From Rotaria sordida (Eukaryota > Rotifera > Eurotatoria > Philodinida > Philodinidae): DNA of 64,000 nucleotides. Made by a program: the position numbers and the translations under genes. Location: contig CAJNOL010000926.1 of assembly GCA_905250125.1 (NCBI GenBank), positions 1 through 64,000 on the forward strand. Reading direction: 5' to 3'. Under the pieces are notes generated by a model. It searched no databases. It had not been told where the DNA came from and was given only the letters and a program-made list of their open reading frames with translations. Of this stretch, positions 22,265-34,219 are shown piece after piece. Every line of letters starts with the position of its first letter. Positions within the stretch are counted from its first letter, which is position 1.

Positions 22265-25140
22265 CCTAATATATTTATTGCATCATTGGATAAGGTTCAA
22301 TTGTTTCCTACAATAAACAATGATAAAATTAAGCAATGAAAATTATACAATGATTGAAAAATACTCAATAGATTGCTCACATGATTTAATTAGTTTTTCT
22401 GAGTGCTTCTAACGTTCTATACTCAAGTGCTCTAATATGAAAACAATTGCTCTTCGAAAATAAAGAGATTGCTATGCAAAGATTAATAAAATGTATTACC
22501 ATCAAAAAATATTTTCTTTTCTTTGATGATCCTAATATCTGGCTAATTTTGTATAACTAGATTTTAATACTTGAATAATATCTCCACTAAATGGATCAGA
22601 TTGAAGATTGTTTTCATGAATCAGCTGTTCATGGAAAAGATAAAATAAAATAAATGTATCTGTGATATTGAGATTGTGTCAATTTCATTGAACGAATTGT
22701 TTAACCTCAGCAATATTTCAATGAATTATATGTTGATCAAAAACAAATTCATGCTGCAACGATTATCAAATTGGTCACTGATAAAGTTGGATATAATTGA
22801 ACAATCTCTTTGTTTGGTTTTATCTCTTCAACAAGACGTTGACGATGTACCTATGTAATAGTGTTGAAATTGGTTTGCATCTTTCTTTAACTGGACAAAG
22901 CGGAACTGAATAAAGTTCAAATTTATTGAAACTGTTGGCGAGTTACTGTATGAATGATTGCAAAGAATATCATTCATTGTATCTGGTGATAACTTCGAGC
23001 GCTTCTGTATAATAACATTATCAGTAAAACTGAACTCGTCTTCAACAGCTGCACTGGTAGCTAGTACAGCTAAAACACGAGCAGTTTATTTTTCGTTTAA
23101 CGCCACAATTCTACTAAAATGAAAGAGAAAGCAACGTTGATCAGTTAAAGCAAATGTATAAACACTCATTTGTCACTTGAAAAAACATTCTCTCTCAATT
23201 TCTTCAGTTTTTTTTCGAATGTTGTTTTACCACCAATGGTTGGCTTCTTTAACAATATTATCATCTGTATAATCAATAAAAATTCTTCAATTGATGATCA
23301 ACGTAAACATAATAAAGATAAACCATCAATTATTTCTTCCAAAATATATAAAAAATAGACTGAATAATTAAATGATAAAAAATTCTTCGATAGCTTAAAA
23401 TTTTTTTACGTATTTTGTCAAAGCCATTTGCAGCCAACCATGTGGAAACATGCTCATGAGCCCATTCCATATAGTATTAATCCAAGATAGAGTAAAAAAA
23501 AAAAGACAAAAAAATGAGATAACTATTTTTAGTCTTTTAGCAAGAGGCGAAGAAATGTTCTGTTGAAGGAAATTTTAACATTGCTGAAAAGCTTCAAATA
23601 AACTCCCATCTAAATTCAGAATCTTGAGTAAACCCACTTCCTAGAAACTATCGTGGGAAACGTGGTCAATCTTATCTTGAATACAAATGTTGTCATCAAG
23701 TGTATAAGGTCAATAATTTAACAAGCATTCATCTTTCGTCTATGTATACTTGAGATGATTCAAAAAAACAACAGAAGTCATGTTTACGAGCAGATAGTCT
23801 TTGTTATCTTGCTTTGAAAGACTTTCAAACTTCGTTTTTTGTTCCAAGAAGTGAAAAACTCTTGTCATGATCATGAAGTATTGAAGCAAAAATGAACAAA
23901 GCAATGATGAGAATTACTGGTCTCACCATCCGTTTGCTTTTTGTCTTATTAAAATCGACATCAAGATTAACATTGATCATTCATTGAAGAGACACATAAG
24001 TCCTCAATCAATCGGCGATGGCCAAGAGAAATCTGAGAACAAAGTCAACAGAAATACAATTGAACAGATGAAAAGATCGTGAAGTAATGACAGATATCTG
24101 AGTCAGAATCAAGAATCAAAGCTTTAGATTAAAAACATTATAGTGGAGATTAAGATGAGCAATGAAGTGAAGAGGAAAAGACCACAACCAACCTTCCGGC
24201 ATGACTTTGCTTGAAAAGTCAGAATAGACAACGTTCCACTAATGAGACTAACAATTAGGAATCGGCAAAATGATTCCAGTCCATTTTTTTTGTCAACAAT
24301 TAGACTATACATTTTCATATTTATTATATAAATTTGATTGGATAGTAGTTGATGCATTGCTTTATTTGTACATTTTTTTCTCATTGTTTTGCTATTTCTA
24401 ATATGAAACCTCAAGTTTTGTTGCTGTATTTTTGTCTATATTTAAAAAGAAGTTTTCATATTTGTCGAACATAGATATAAAAATTCAGGCTTAATCTTGT
24501 AAAAATTTGTTCCAGGACTAGCTCTGAAAATAGTGGTCCTAGTCTTGCAGATTCTAATTTTGATATATTGAATTGGACTCTTGAAGTAACACCGATTCAA
24601 GATCGTTCATATAGATTGACTGTGACAAAAAGACTGGCTTTGCAGATCCCTGGTTCTGAATTAGACACATAAAGAAATACTGGTACTATTAACGAGTCAA
24701 AGTCATTCATGTAGATTCTAAAAAAGGTTGCTTGATTTAAGAAACGAAACTGAGCGCACAGGATCAAAGCCAGATCCAATGAAAAGTTTTAACTGAGATC
24801 GAGAATGGAGAAAGTCGACTTTGCTGATCCATAAGTATAGCACAACACGACTCCATCATGTCACGAATTAGCATACCAATGATTTTTGCCAAAAGAAAGA
24901 GCATCTTTTCTTCTATCAGGTCATGTGTTCCTGAACTCTCCACACACATTATTTTGTAAATACCATCACGCTCACCCTCATTCTTACTATTTGATTCATT
25001 CTGAGTTCGTAATCTGATATTAAAGAAGGAAGAACACATCCTCTAGCTAAAAAAAATGCACACTATTAGTGAATTATGTCATTTTATTCTGTATTAAAGC
25101 TGATACATTCGATGACAATAAATTTAGTACGACAGATTTA
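22265..25140. other. Gene-poor AT-rich DNA
   Basis: A stretch at 22560-22860 on plus has patchy protein-like readings (e.g. NELYVDQKQIHAATIIKLV) broken by stops, which may be an old coding relic. No intact gene, RNA or clear mobile element was recognised. TTTATT at 25083-25088 is a probable poly(A) signal for the next gene. Confidence 0.45.
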
Positions 25141-25488
25141 TTAACCGCGTGGAGCCACCCAAACATTTCCCAATTGTTTTGCTGTCTCATCAAAATCCGG
25201 ACAGTTACCATCACCACGACCTGTGAAACCACCTGAAGGAGCACAAATTTGATTACATTCTCCATCATAAAGAGGATTGAATTGATCACAACAGTTGCTA
25301 GTCACCAGATAGGCCATTTTGCCATTATATAAATAATTGTCAATACGAAGAAATGGACTGAATTGAGGTGTAGCTTTAGAGTCATCAATCATTTGTTGAA
25401 TGCATCGTGGAATCTCTACCTTAGCCAATGATAGTAATGGAAGAAAAGCAATAACAATGAAAGTGATTGAAATAATGGAAGTTTTCAT
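25141..25488 (-). CDS. Small secreted DUF6970-like protein
   Basis: The product is 115 aa from ATG at 25488 to TAA at 25141, in a single exon. Residues 1-22 are a signal peptide (FIVIAFLPLLSLA). The mature part has six Cys and the run CCDQFNPLYDGECNQICAPS then GGFTGRGDGNCPDF. From memory, this matches the bacterial DUF6970 family (CIQQ.., Y.YNGK, CC.., LYD.., GGFTGRGDGKCPDF), common in Bacteroidota. Function unknown; the Cys pairs probably form disulfides. Minus-strand TATATAAAA at 25595-25603 lies about 107 bases upstream, and AATAAA (plus 25083-25088) lies about 55 bases downstream. Probable bacterial origin with eukaryotic expression signals. Confidence 0.85.
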   Translation of the reverse strand: MKTSIISITFIVIAFLPLLSLAKVEIPRCIQQMIDDSKATPQFSPFLRIDNYLYNGKMAYLVTSNCCDQFNPLYDGECNQICAPSGGFTGRGDGNCPDFDETAKQLGNVWVAPRG

Positions 25489-25594
25489 TTTTCAATGAAT
25501 GATCTACAAGTTTCAGAAATCAAAACAAAAGATAGAAAAGACTTTTATTCAGTGTGTATTTCGTTCTATGAAGTCGTTATCAAATGTGCTGATA

Positions 25595-25603
25595 GTTTTA
25601 TAT
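25595..25603 (-). promoter_or_regulatory. TATA box of the DUF6970-like gene
   Basis: TATATAAAA on the minus strand, about 107 bases before the ATG at 25488. It resembles the TATATAAAGG element upstream of the collar-domain gene. Inferred only. Confidence 0.45.
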
Positions 25604-26777
25604 ATCTGTATTACATTGTGACTCTCATCTTAGATAAAAAGCATTATTGTGTTTGATTACAGCTTACTGAGTATTCATATCATGACTTATAGTTTCGACC
25701 ATCATGTGTATATACAATTATTGCTATTGTGTTTTGTTGCAGGTGCATGCTTATGGCTTCGAATAACGTCGTCTTTTTCTCTTACTGATTTGACGAATCA
25801 AATACTGCTTTTTCTTCATCTATCGCATGGTAAACGCAGAACAAATTTTTACACAATACATTCGAAAAATATTTGCGAAATACATCCAACTATAATTGAA
25901 AAAAAGAACTAAAGCAATACTAATCATCAAACATAGTAAATCGCTAACGACTTCGCTTCTAATTTTATTTTTTCATTGAAGCACATTTTTTATCCATTTT
26001 TTTTTTGTAGTTCTTTACAGAAAGAAGCGAATTATTAACTATCTATATGTTCACACAAAGTTCAAAAATAAGAACTTAGAATACTATAAAAACAATTCAC
26101 ACTTTTTAAATTAGAATACGAGATTTTCGATTTTCTTGAAAACCAGATACGTTTCTCTATCAATATAGTGGAGTTTTCGACCAAAAACATGTTCTGTGAA
26201 TTTCTGCTATTAATAGAACAAAAGAATACAAGTACAATAAATATGAGCGAAGAATAATGTTCGAATTAGAAAAAAATTTTAATTCAATTTTGATAATCTA
26301 TTGATTGTCTCGTTTCGACAGACGATCTTAAAACATTGTGGAAAAATTTTCAATTATTTTTTTCTTGAATCTGATTTCCATTCTCGCATATCTCGTCTTC
26401 AAAATCGATTATTTGTAAATTCCAAACTTTGCAAAAAAAAGGAGCTTTTATTGCGAATAAAGACAAGAAAGTTAATCCGTTGATAATCAAACATTTTGAA
26501 ACTGTGAATTTTCAGAATTGTTTATTATTGAATGAAATTAATTATTCGATGATGAAAATGATAAAAACTAGGATTCTTGATTAAAAAAAGTTATTCGAAT
26601 CAATGAAGATTGATTATATGGACGTGCTCAACGGTATGATCACCCAATTCTGATTTATTTATGTAGCTTTAGTCAGACATCAGAAAAATGTGATTTTTTT
26701 ACTAGTTATAGTATACATATGATGCTAATCTTTTGCTAAGAACGAAAGTTTTCAAGTATTTTCTTATTATCATTTTA
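25604..26777. other. Intergenic, no gene seen
   Basis: AT-rich with homopolymer runs. Open frames here are short and lack features. Confidence 0.45.
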
Positions 26778-26902
26778 TTAAAGAGCGTCCCACATCGATC
26801 TTTGAAAGACTTTTAGTGCGCCATTCCAAATGTCATCTGTACGATGAAAGAGCACACCAAGTTGAGCATTTTTATCATGGAAAATTCTGATCAAGTCAGG
26901 AC
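26778..26902 (-). CDS. Terminal exon of an unrecognised protein (partial)
   Basis: After an AATGTAG acceptor (26903-26904 on plus as CT), the minus strand reads PDLIRIFHDKNAQLGVLFHR, then TDDIWNGALKVFQRSMWDAL, and stops TAA at 26778. It starts with a two-base split codon. The residue mix looks genuinely coding, unlike the surroundings. The AATAAA signal overlaps the stop codon (TTTAATAAAA). A candidate upstream exon at about 27120-27190 reads FNYNQLLNALADTYNRVDE, but the splice pair is not secure. Family not recognised. Confidence 0.45.
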
Positions 26903-27580
26903 CTACATTGCGTAAATAAAATTCTAAAATATGTGATTATTATTCGATCGTCGGGCATTATATTTATTATGGTTGATATTTCGTAAGAATTTCTTGTGAC
27001 TTGAAATGACATTATTTCTTCAATGTTCTTTATTGCGAAATATTTTTGTTAATAGTGACGCTATAGTTATGAGTCACAGGGCGTAAAAGAACGAAAAAAA
27101 AATTGCACTCAACCATATTTTCATCAAGATTCATCAACTCTGTTATAGGTATCAGCCAATGCATTTAGTAGCTGATTGTAGTTGAAATTATTGATGTGAA
27201 GAAGCTATCACGAACACAAATCTTATACGATATATACTCAGTCAATAGCAACGAAAGCATAGAATAGCATATCTTCTCCATCCATAGAGTAACAAGACAT
27301 TTTCCTAAGTTGCTAAATGAAAAAGCAACTAAAATCCTCTTAAAATAAATACATATCTTGACAGATGTAAAATTAAACATTTCTAATATCCAAAAAAATC
27401 ACATCATCATATAATACGAGCGTAAAGAAATATTCCATCATTTCCTCTCAAATAATTTTACAATACTCCGAACATGTTTAGTAGAGATAAATCTGTTAAC
27501 TATGTAGCAACCAAAAATTCTATATCGAATGTCATTGCTCTTATGAATTAGGCCTACTATAAAAAGAGTAAATCTCACCC

Positions 27581-27790
27581 CAGGTCGAGACGAACGGTTA
27601 AAGAACGCGTTCCGAACGTATGGCGAACACGTTTTATATGTCCGTCCGCTTAGAACGTGTTCTTTGACCATTCATCTCAACCTGGGCAACCTAAATGGAA
27701 CGATAAAAACAATGCGTTCGGAGCATAGTTTTTCGTGTTCCGAGTTACTAGTTCAGAACGCGTTCTTTAACCATTCATATTGACCTGGAC
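27581..27790. mobile_element. Small inverted-repeat element with 34-bp termini plus extra copy
   Basis: Three copies of one ~34-bp terminus are present. Inverted: 27581-27614 (caggtcgagacgaacggtta, then aagaacgcgttc). Direct: 27652-27686 (agaacgtgttctttgaccat, then tcatctcaacctgg) and 27754-27789 (cagaacgcgttctttaacca, then ttcatattgacctgga). The first pair bounds a ~105-bp unit; the third suggests a duplicated or nested end. There is no coding capacity. Confidence 0.65.
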
Positions 27791-28117
27791 AGTTTATTGA
27801 CTTTAATAATGTTTTTATTGGACAATTATAACTATTTTTTGTTACCACTAAAGACAAGCTATCGAGGTGATCAGATGCTGTAATGAGATAATTATTTTAT
27901 CGATTATATAATGTATTTATTTGAATTTGTAATGCTGTTGTTCGTTTGTTTTTCTGCTTCGATGCACCGAAAGGGCATGGAAGTATAATTCTGTCCACAG
28001 TTTTCTTCTATTTCCGTAATATTGATAAAACCTTAAATATTTGGATGATTTCGATGAGTACAAGAATTATTCTATTACGATGCAGCCAAGAAATTCTAAA
28101 CTAATCAAGACACTCAC

Positions 28118-28278
28118 TTTATAGCCAATTTCTTTGATACCACCACATCTGTTGTGACGTCTATCCCATCATTGTCTCCACATACCATTCATAAACCAAT
28201 GATTTGATAGAATGCTTCAACCATAAACTTATCGAACCACTTAGTGTCTATGTTGGTCAACAATAAACTGGCTGGGAC
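28118..28278 (-). pseudogene. Possible decayed exon, family unknown
   Basis: On minus, one frame reads TNIDTKWFDKFMVEAFYQII, one in-frame TGA, then VCGDNDGIDVTTDVVVSKKL up to a GTGAGTG donor-like site. Apart from one stop it looks coding and differs from the surrounding AT-rich sequence. No family recognised. Weak call. Confidence 0.25.
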
Positions 28279-30534
28279 AATTTTTTAACAAGAATCACAT
28301 TTGCATATAGTAGAAAAAACAGAAAATTATCAAGAACACGATGATTGATGGTAAATGTTTGTCAATAATTACCAATTAATATTTATCTAAGCTTAAATAC
28401 GTGAGAAAATGGTCTCCTACAATGATATGAACCACAATGACAGAATAAAGAGAACGAGAATATTTTGTTTTTGGAAACTGGGTCCCATATTAGTTTATAC
28501 ATTTTTCTCTGTTAAATAAAGGGAAATATGATCATTGTCTTCCTGTTTCCTTCTTCTATTTTTACTGCAAAAAGCGAGAAGAAGGAAAAAAATGCGCCAA
28601 CAACACAAAACGGAGTATCTTTATAAAAAAAAGAAAGGATGCCATGAAATAGAAATTTGAAAGTGAGGATTCAGTCTATTTTTCATGTCATGTCTGCTCC
28701 TCGTATTGTACAATGAATGACTATGACGTAGCATATCATTTCGTGCCAAATATCTCGCATTTGTCAATTTTAGATCCTCATTTTGACAAAATAACTACTT
28801 GGTTGTGACTATCTTGTGGGTGAGTATTAATCTGTGAATTTTTCTCGTTCATATATTTTTTTTTTGAGAAGTCTACTATAAAATAATAAATGAGGGTTTA
28901 TATATAAAGTTGCTTTCCCTATTCCCTCTTCTCCTTTTAGATACTAGTGATGCAAAACCCTAGAGAGGAAGGAAGAGAGATCAACGGCAGTATCTCTGTT
29001 TTACTATTCAGCTTCACTGCTTCCAAATGTGCCTAGTATTTTCTCTGTGTAAAGTAACTACGTGTGCGTGATAATGATGTTGTGAGCAAAATAGTGACAA
29101 TCATGAAATTGTTCCAAAAATACATTTTCCCAGGCAATTTGGATTCTTTATTTTATTTTAGTGTTTGTCTTCCTATTCATTGTTCAACCTTTTTTTTCAA
29201 CGCATTAGAGGACAAAGAATATAGGATTGAATTCGTCCATTCGCTTTTCACCTCTACATCGAAGAAGGAAGAAAATTTAATCCAAGAATTCTTCCAAAAT
29301 ATTCTAGAAAGCATATAAGTCTGCTGAGTACGCGTATCAGGAGATACTGGAAATCAGCAATACTTACCAAGAATAATTAAGCATTAAATCGAAGTGGACC
29401 GCAAGTGTCTTTGCGTTGAAATGAGTACCACGATATATGATAGCGAGTTTCAACGCTCACCGGCGGCTACACTGAGTTAAAAGATACAGAGACAATGGAA
29501 GAAGAGCAAATGTCACCAAGAAAACACCAAAAATGCAATAGATAATTGGACTGTTCTTGTCTTATAGTGATTCTTCTAAACTCCCAAAATATCACTCTTG
29601 CTATTTAATTTGATATATATTAAGAGAAAATCTCTAGGATTCAACGTTTATGCCATAAATAGGCGATGATATTAACAGTGAGGGAGAAGATGCAAAAGGA
29701 GAGAGAGCGAGAACGAATAAGAGATATGTATGAACTAAAAACAGAGCGAAAATAACTGACCAAACCGAACCGAACGAAGACCTGGGCCAATTACTCTTGA
29801 CCATACACAGATCCATTATAGCAACCATCTATTGAGGTCGTTTAGTGTAATTATAAACGAAGTAAACGATCATTAACACCAGTGACTTCTTTTGGATAAA
29901 CAGAAGAAATCTAGTGAAAATTGCAATAGATTGAGTGTTTAACATCAACAATATCTCCATGCTGTAACCCTAAAACAATCAAATATGTAATATATGGTAA
30001 GATCGAATACACTTAGAATTTTTGTATGATCTTATGAGGTACAAAGTTATAGTCCTAAATGCATACGTCTAAAAGTATAGATATGGGGTATAGTGGTGAG
30101 AATATAGGCGTAGAGGAATAAGCTGATAAGTGTATGCTCATGAATATTGGATATATCTCTCGATGATGTGGATAGCACTGGCTATTGGATTGATTGGGTG
30201 TAAAACAAACAGTTTTTGTGTTGATACGATCGTTGTAGTGTTCAAATCTAGAATCAAAAGAAACAAACGTTGTATACGTGGATATAATGCGAGACAAGAC
30301 GATGAATGAGTGATGCTAATGAAACAAAGAGAAACACCACATGAAGAGAAAGTGAAAATATAGAAAGAACGGAAGAGGAATCGAGATAGAAAGAAAAATA
30401 GACAGAGCGAGAATATGGCCGATACGAGTCCAAGTGATCTGTAATAATAATTTATATAAGTTTCACATTTTAAGTTTGTCAGAGACTACGCTGGCAAATT
30501 TTATTTTGATGCGAACTTCTCTTATAGGAAAGAA
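28279..30534. other. Intergenic and 5' region of the G-gamma gene
   Basis: No gene recognised. A cttctcttatag acceptor ends near 30527, eight bases before the G-gamma ATG, so a 5'-UTR intron probably ends here. Its donor was not located. Confidence 0.45.
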
Positions 30535-30732
30535 ATGTCGACGGCGAACGACATGGAAAAAGTTGTCGAACAATTACGACATGAAGCCAATATTGAACGA
30601 ATTAAAGTGTTGGTAGCATGCAAAGACCTAATTCAATATTGTCGAGATCATGAAGATGGTGATGTGCTTGTATGTGGATTTACAAACATTCGGAATCCAT
30701 TCGTCGTGTCAAAAAGATGTGTCATTCTATAA
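30535..30732 (+). CDS. Heterotrimeric G-protein gamma subunit
   Basis: The product is 65 aa, single coding exon, ATG at 30535 to TAA at 30730. It matches animal G-gamma proteins along its length: an N-terminal helix VEQLRHEANIERIKV (pairs with the G-beta coiled coil), DLIQYC, the conserved NPF (residues 54-56), and a C-terminal CAAX box CVIL. The final Leu predicts geranylgeranylation at Cys62, then trimming and methylation, anchoring the beta-gamma dimer at the plasma membrane. The length is normal for the family (65-75 aa). The loop between DLIQYC and NPF is somewhat diverged. A splice acceptor just upstream suggests a 5'-UTR intron. A GPCR gene lies 2.5 kb downstream on the other strand, probably by chance. 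Confidence 0.93.
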   Translation: MSTANDMEKVVEQLRHEANIERIKVLVACKDLIQYCRDHEDGDVLVCGFTNIRNPFVVSKRCVIL

Positions 30733-31728
30733 AAATCGATACGTCATAGACTTCGTATGGTTAGTCGAGTATTTTTTTTTTAGATAAACCCATACGGTTT
30801 GCATCATTGCCACAACGAGAATGATGCATATGTTTTTCTCTGCTTTTCTTGTGCAATCTCTTATCCGCGCTTGTAGTCACTACAAAAGATTTGTATGCTT
30901 CTTCATTATCCATTCCCTTGATATCGTTTTCCTTCTTTTCCGCTTTCTTCGAATAATCAGATTCATCTACACATACGTATTCATCAAGTTTCTTGTTTTT
31001 ATTCTATACCTTTTCATATTGTCAATATAAGCATATAGCAATCATCAACGTATTTCAATACTTTTTCTCTCCGAAAGTATCATCGCAGTTTCTCACACAT
31101 CATTCTTTGAGCAAGACATCACTTATATCAATGTGAACGATCAATAGGTCATATTCATCGTCTCCGAAAACGAACGAAACTTCTATGTTGTAATTATGCA
31201 TTGTTTGATGCATGATAAATGAAACAAATGTAAATGAATGACAGTGCAAATCATCGACTTTGAAACGGCATTTCTACTAAACCCATGTATGTTGTAAATT
31301 AGGGATTCTGCAACAAATGTTTCGTTTGTGAATGCCTCGGTCTTTTCAATTAGAGTCCGTACTGAAAGGTGTTAATCGAACTGTATTACAGTGAATTTGA
31401 AAGAGAGACCAAATAAAGGTATCTTTAATTCAATCGTCTTTCATAATAATCTTGCAATACTCCACACTCCTAGACCATGCTTTATAGAAGTCTCGTCCTC
31501 AATTCATTGTTTGATTGATAGAGAAAAGGAAGAAAAAGGCCCTCTATTGCATACGCATATAAATGATGCACTGACTCTCGGTTGACGTAGTTGTGAACTT
31601 GAAATTTTCTTTCAAAGAAACGAAGAGAAAATACAAACGGTAGGAAGCCATACTCAGTTGAAAGAATGTTGTCAACTTTATTATTGAAATCACTTCAAAC
31701 AATGGTCCGATGTTGTGGGTAGCAACTC
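30733..31728. other. Intergenic, no gene seen
   Basis: 3' region of the G-gamma gene and AT-rich spacer. Short hydrophobic open frames (e.g. 30821-31030) are low complexity and not called. Confidence 0.4.
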
Positions 31729-32265
31729 GATTTTGTTGTCATCTGTTTGAATGAATCGATTGACGACGACGCTAAGAAAATCCATCGACTACGACAGACT
31801 ATTGATTTGGTCTGAACTTTCACCGATTCGGACGAGTGTCTAACTGCAATAGCTCAGATGGAAGCAGAAAAAAGTCTTTTTCATCGTCTCTGACTCGTTT
31901 GTTGAACAAATCATATCATTTTTGGCTCATATGTCAGAGGTATCTTTGTCACAGTGTTGTCGCTCAAAGAGGACATCAAACGGCTTACTCATCAGATCGA
32001 GAATGATCTTACTTTGATTAGTATCCTAGCTAATTCGACAGCTAAAGTCAATATCAGTGAACTCGATTCATAAAATTCATGTATTCGATTCTTCTCAAAG
32101 AGCCTTTCTTTAATTTTGACTATGAGAAATCAGATAGGGTCACCTATGCTGACTACTTTCGATATATCTATGTCTGTATGCTTCATTCGATAGTGAGATT
32201 TATTTTAAAGATCGAAAACAAGAAATTCTTCTCTCAATGCATAGTACTTATCAAATCAGAGATAT
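31729..32265 (+). pseudogene. Decayed member of a rotifer ART/TPR-associated protein family
   Basis: Readable segments in shifting frames are VVICLNESIDDDAKKIHRLR, TFTDSDECLTAIAQMEAEKS, LSLKEDIKRLTHQIENDLTL and FMYSILLKEPFFNFDYEKSD. From memory, these follow the order of the N-terminal region of a large rotifer family (LxWLDxxIDD.., FTDxDECVDFI.., ALKQ.., SFMYTQILKE..) that often precedes ADP-ribosyltransferase and TPR domains. Stops interrupt after IDLV, after LFHRL and after ELDS, with frame changes between. So it is a pseudogene. No ART catalytic region is seen downstream. Confidence 0.55.
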
Positions 32266-33229
32266 GATTCAATTCGCGGGAGGAATATGATAAGTTCGAC
32301 TCCGATTAATTAATCATGATCACGGTATTTAATAGAATTACAATGGCTCATTCGAATCATGTCATGTGGGCGGTGAGCGAATAGAAGAAATCAGTCGAAA
32401 TCTATGAGCAACTGCTAATCTCGACACAAGCTGAGAACAAACCAAATCTTGTTCACCTATATACCTAAATTGGGTTCATCTTTTTCTTCACCTCAATAAC
32501 TATGAACAAGTTCTTTTGCGAAACATGATCTAAAAGAAGTGTTGAAGTATAGAGGTAGAAATTTGGACCCCTCTCCCACAGACGTGACAGACATAGTCTC
32601 AAAAGTATAATTTATTATGTATTTTTATAAATTATTAATAGAGAAATCCATGAGCTTATAGTCAAACTGGAAATGGCTATGAAAATATTGATTGAATTTT
32701 GGATGATGAATCGAGGTGAGTATTGAGTATATACAGTATTGACCTAAACCGATTTGTTGAACACATCTTTCTATTAGTAACAGTAGCTATTTCGTATTTC
32801 ACATTTAAATCCCACAGGAATTACGGTAACAGTTTTTTAGAAGAATTTACTGGGTTTTATGGTGGATGCAAACATTCAATTCATTTTATTAATTTCAACA
32901 ATATTTTTTTATGACGTGCGACTTGAATGACTCCCAATTTATTTAATGTAATGTATTAAGATTAAATCTTTTTTAGAAGATAGATCACTGTCAAGATAAT
33001 CATTTATTATGTTAGACGGATTATGTAAAGGAACGTACAATACACACAACAACAAAAGATTAAAATAGAGCTACAACGATTAAAGCAGAATTCAATACGA
33101 AAATGTTTAGCTTCGTATATCGAAGTTGCTAAAAGACAATACCAAAAAAAGCAATCATCCTTTAATATTGTTGTCATATGCATATTAAATTCAATGTTTG
33201 TTCAAAGTCATTAATTTCTTTTGACCTAT
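32266..33229. other. Intergenic, no gene seen
   Basis: AT-rich spacer and 3' region of the minus-strand GPCR. Further fragments of the preceding pseudogene may extend to about 32530 but cannot be read with confidence. Confidence 0.4.
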
Positions 33230-34219
33230 TCATTTATGTGTTACTGGCATCGTATGATGCGATATGGCTATTGGACGAAGAGCATGGGTAACAGTATTCG
33301 GATGAATTCGTCGATTGTCATTGAATCGCAAGATTTTGTGAATTAGTCGAATGAACTCTTCTCTGTACACGCGAGCCGAAATAATGTACAAGAAAAAGGT
33401 TGTGGCATAAGAAAAATGAAAAGGAAATGGAGCAATATTGTTAGCAAAGAGTAACTCTCTTGTGGGCTGATATCCAGTCGGTAAGGCCAACATTAAATAG
33501 ATTATACACACAGGCATATTAAGCATAGTGAAAGTAACCACTTGGAGAAGAAGCATTCGAGCAAGTTGTCCTTCTGTGCGACGATGATGCATAGTTGTTG
33601 CAGGGATAATACGCATTTTACTTGTATTATAGATAGTCAACAAGCCGAATAATACCATAAGACATGGTGCGATGGCAGTGAACTGGATAATCTGTGCCAA
33701 TATGTATATTTGCTTGTAGAGAGTGTCAATTCGAATGTTGCATCCAAGCCAATCATCGTCACGCAAATCACACAGCACAAGAGTGTTAATGCAGAAGAGG
33801 ACGCATAAACCAGTTGAAGCCAAAATCACCCGTCGTGCTACAATTACATTGCTAAAGTCGCGTAGTCTAACACTTGTCGAACTAGCACAAAACCGGTCGA
33901 TCGATGCAAGTACAATGTAGTAGGGTGACAACATTCCATTTATAGTACTAATAAACTGAATCAATTTACACCAGAACAGGGAAACAATTTGTTCATCGAT
34001 TTGGTATCCATTAGCTAGTAGGTAATGAATAATCATGATTGAATGGAGAAGATTGTTACAAGCCAGAGCAAGAAAATAGTGAGAACACGCATGGTTACGT
34101 AAATTGGGTCGAGTAAGTATAATAATGTTGATAGAGTTTCCCACTATACCCACAACGATAATGATAGGTAAAAGAATTCGTGCCAGTTGAATGGAAATTT
34201 CATCGAACGAGTCAGACAT
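33230..34219 (-). CDS. Class A (rhodopsin-type) G-protein-coupled receptor
   Basis: The product is 329 aa, single exon, ATG at 34219 (the first ATG in frame; the open frame upstream begins only with GTG), TGA at 33230. It has seven hydrophobic segments. TM1 has GNSINI (N28). TM2 has Asn-Asn where most receptors have Asp. TM3 follows Cys84, the usual disulfide partner of Cys160 in extracellular loop 2, and ends in DRF (108-110) in place of DRY. Intracellular loop 3 is basic (HHRRTEGQLAR), typical for G-protein coupling. TM7 lacks NPxxY: the region reads FFLYIISARVYREEF. The short N-terminus suits a peptide or small-ligand receptor. Rotifers have many such lineage-specific receptors; the ligand is unknown. 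Confidence 0.88.
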   Translation of the reverse strand: MSDSFDEISIQLARILLPIIIVVGIVGNSINIIILTRPNLRNHACSHYFLALACNNLLHSIMIIHYLLANGYQIDEQIVSLFWCKLIQFISTINGMLSPYYIVLASIDRFCASSTSVRLRDFSNVIVARRVILASTGLCVLFCINTLVLCDLRDDDWLGCNIRIDTLYKQIYILAQIIQFTAIAPCLMVLFGLLTIYNTSKMRIIPATTMHHRRTEGQLARMLLLQVVTFTMLNMPVCIIYLMLALPTGYQPTRELLFANNIAPFPFHFSYATTFFLYIISARVYREEFIRLIHKILRFNDNRRIHPNTVTHALRPIAISHHTMPVTHK

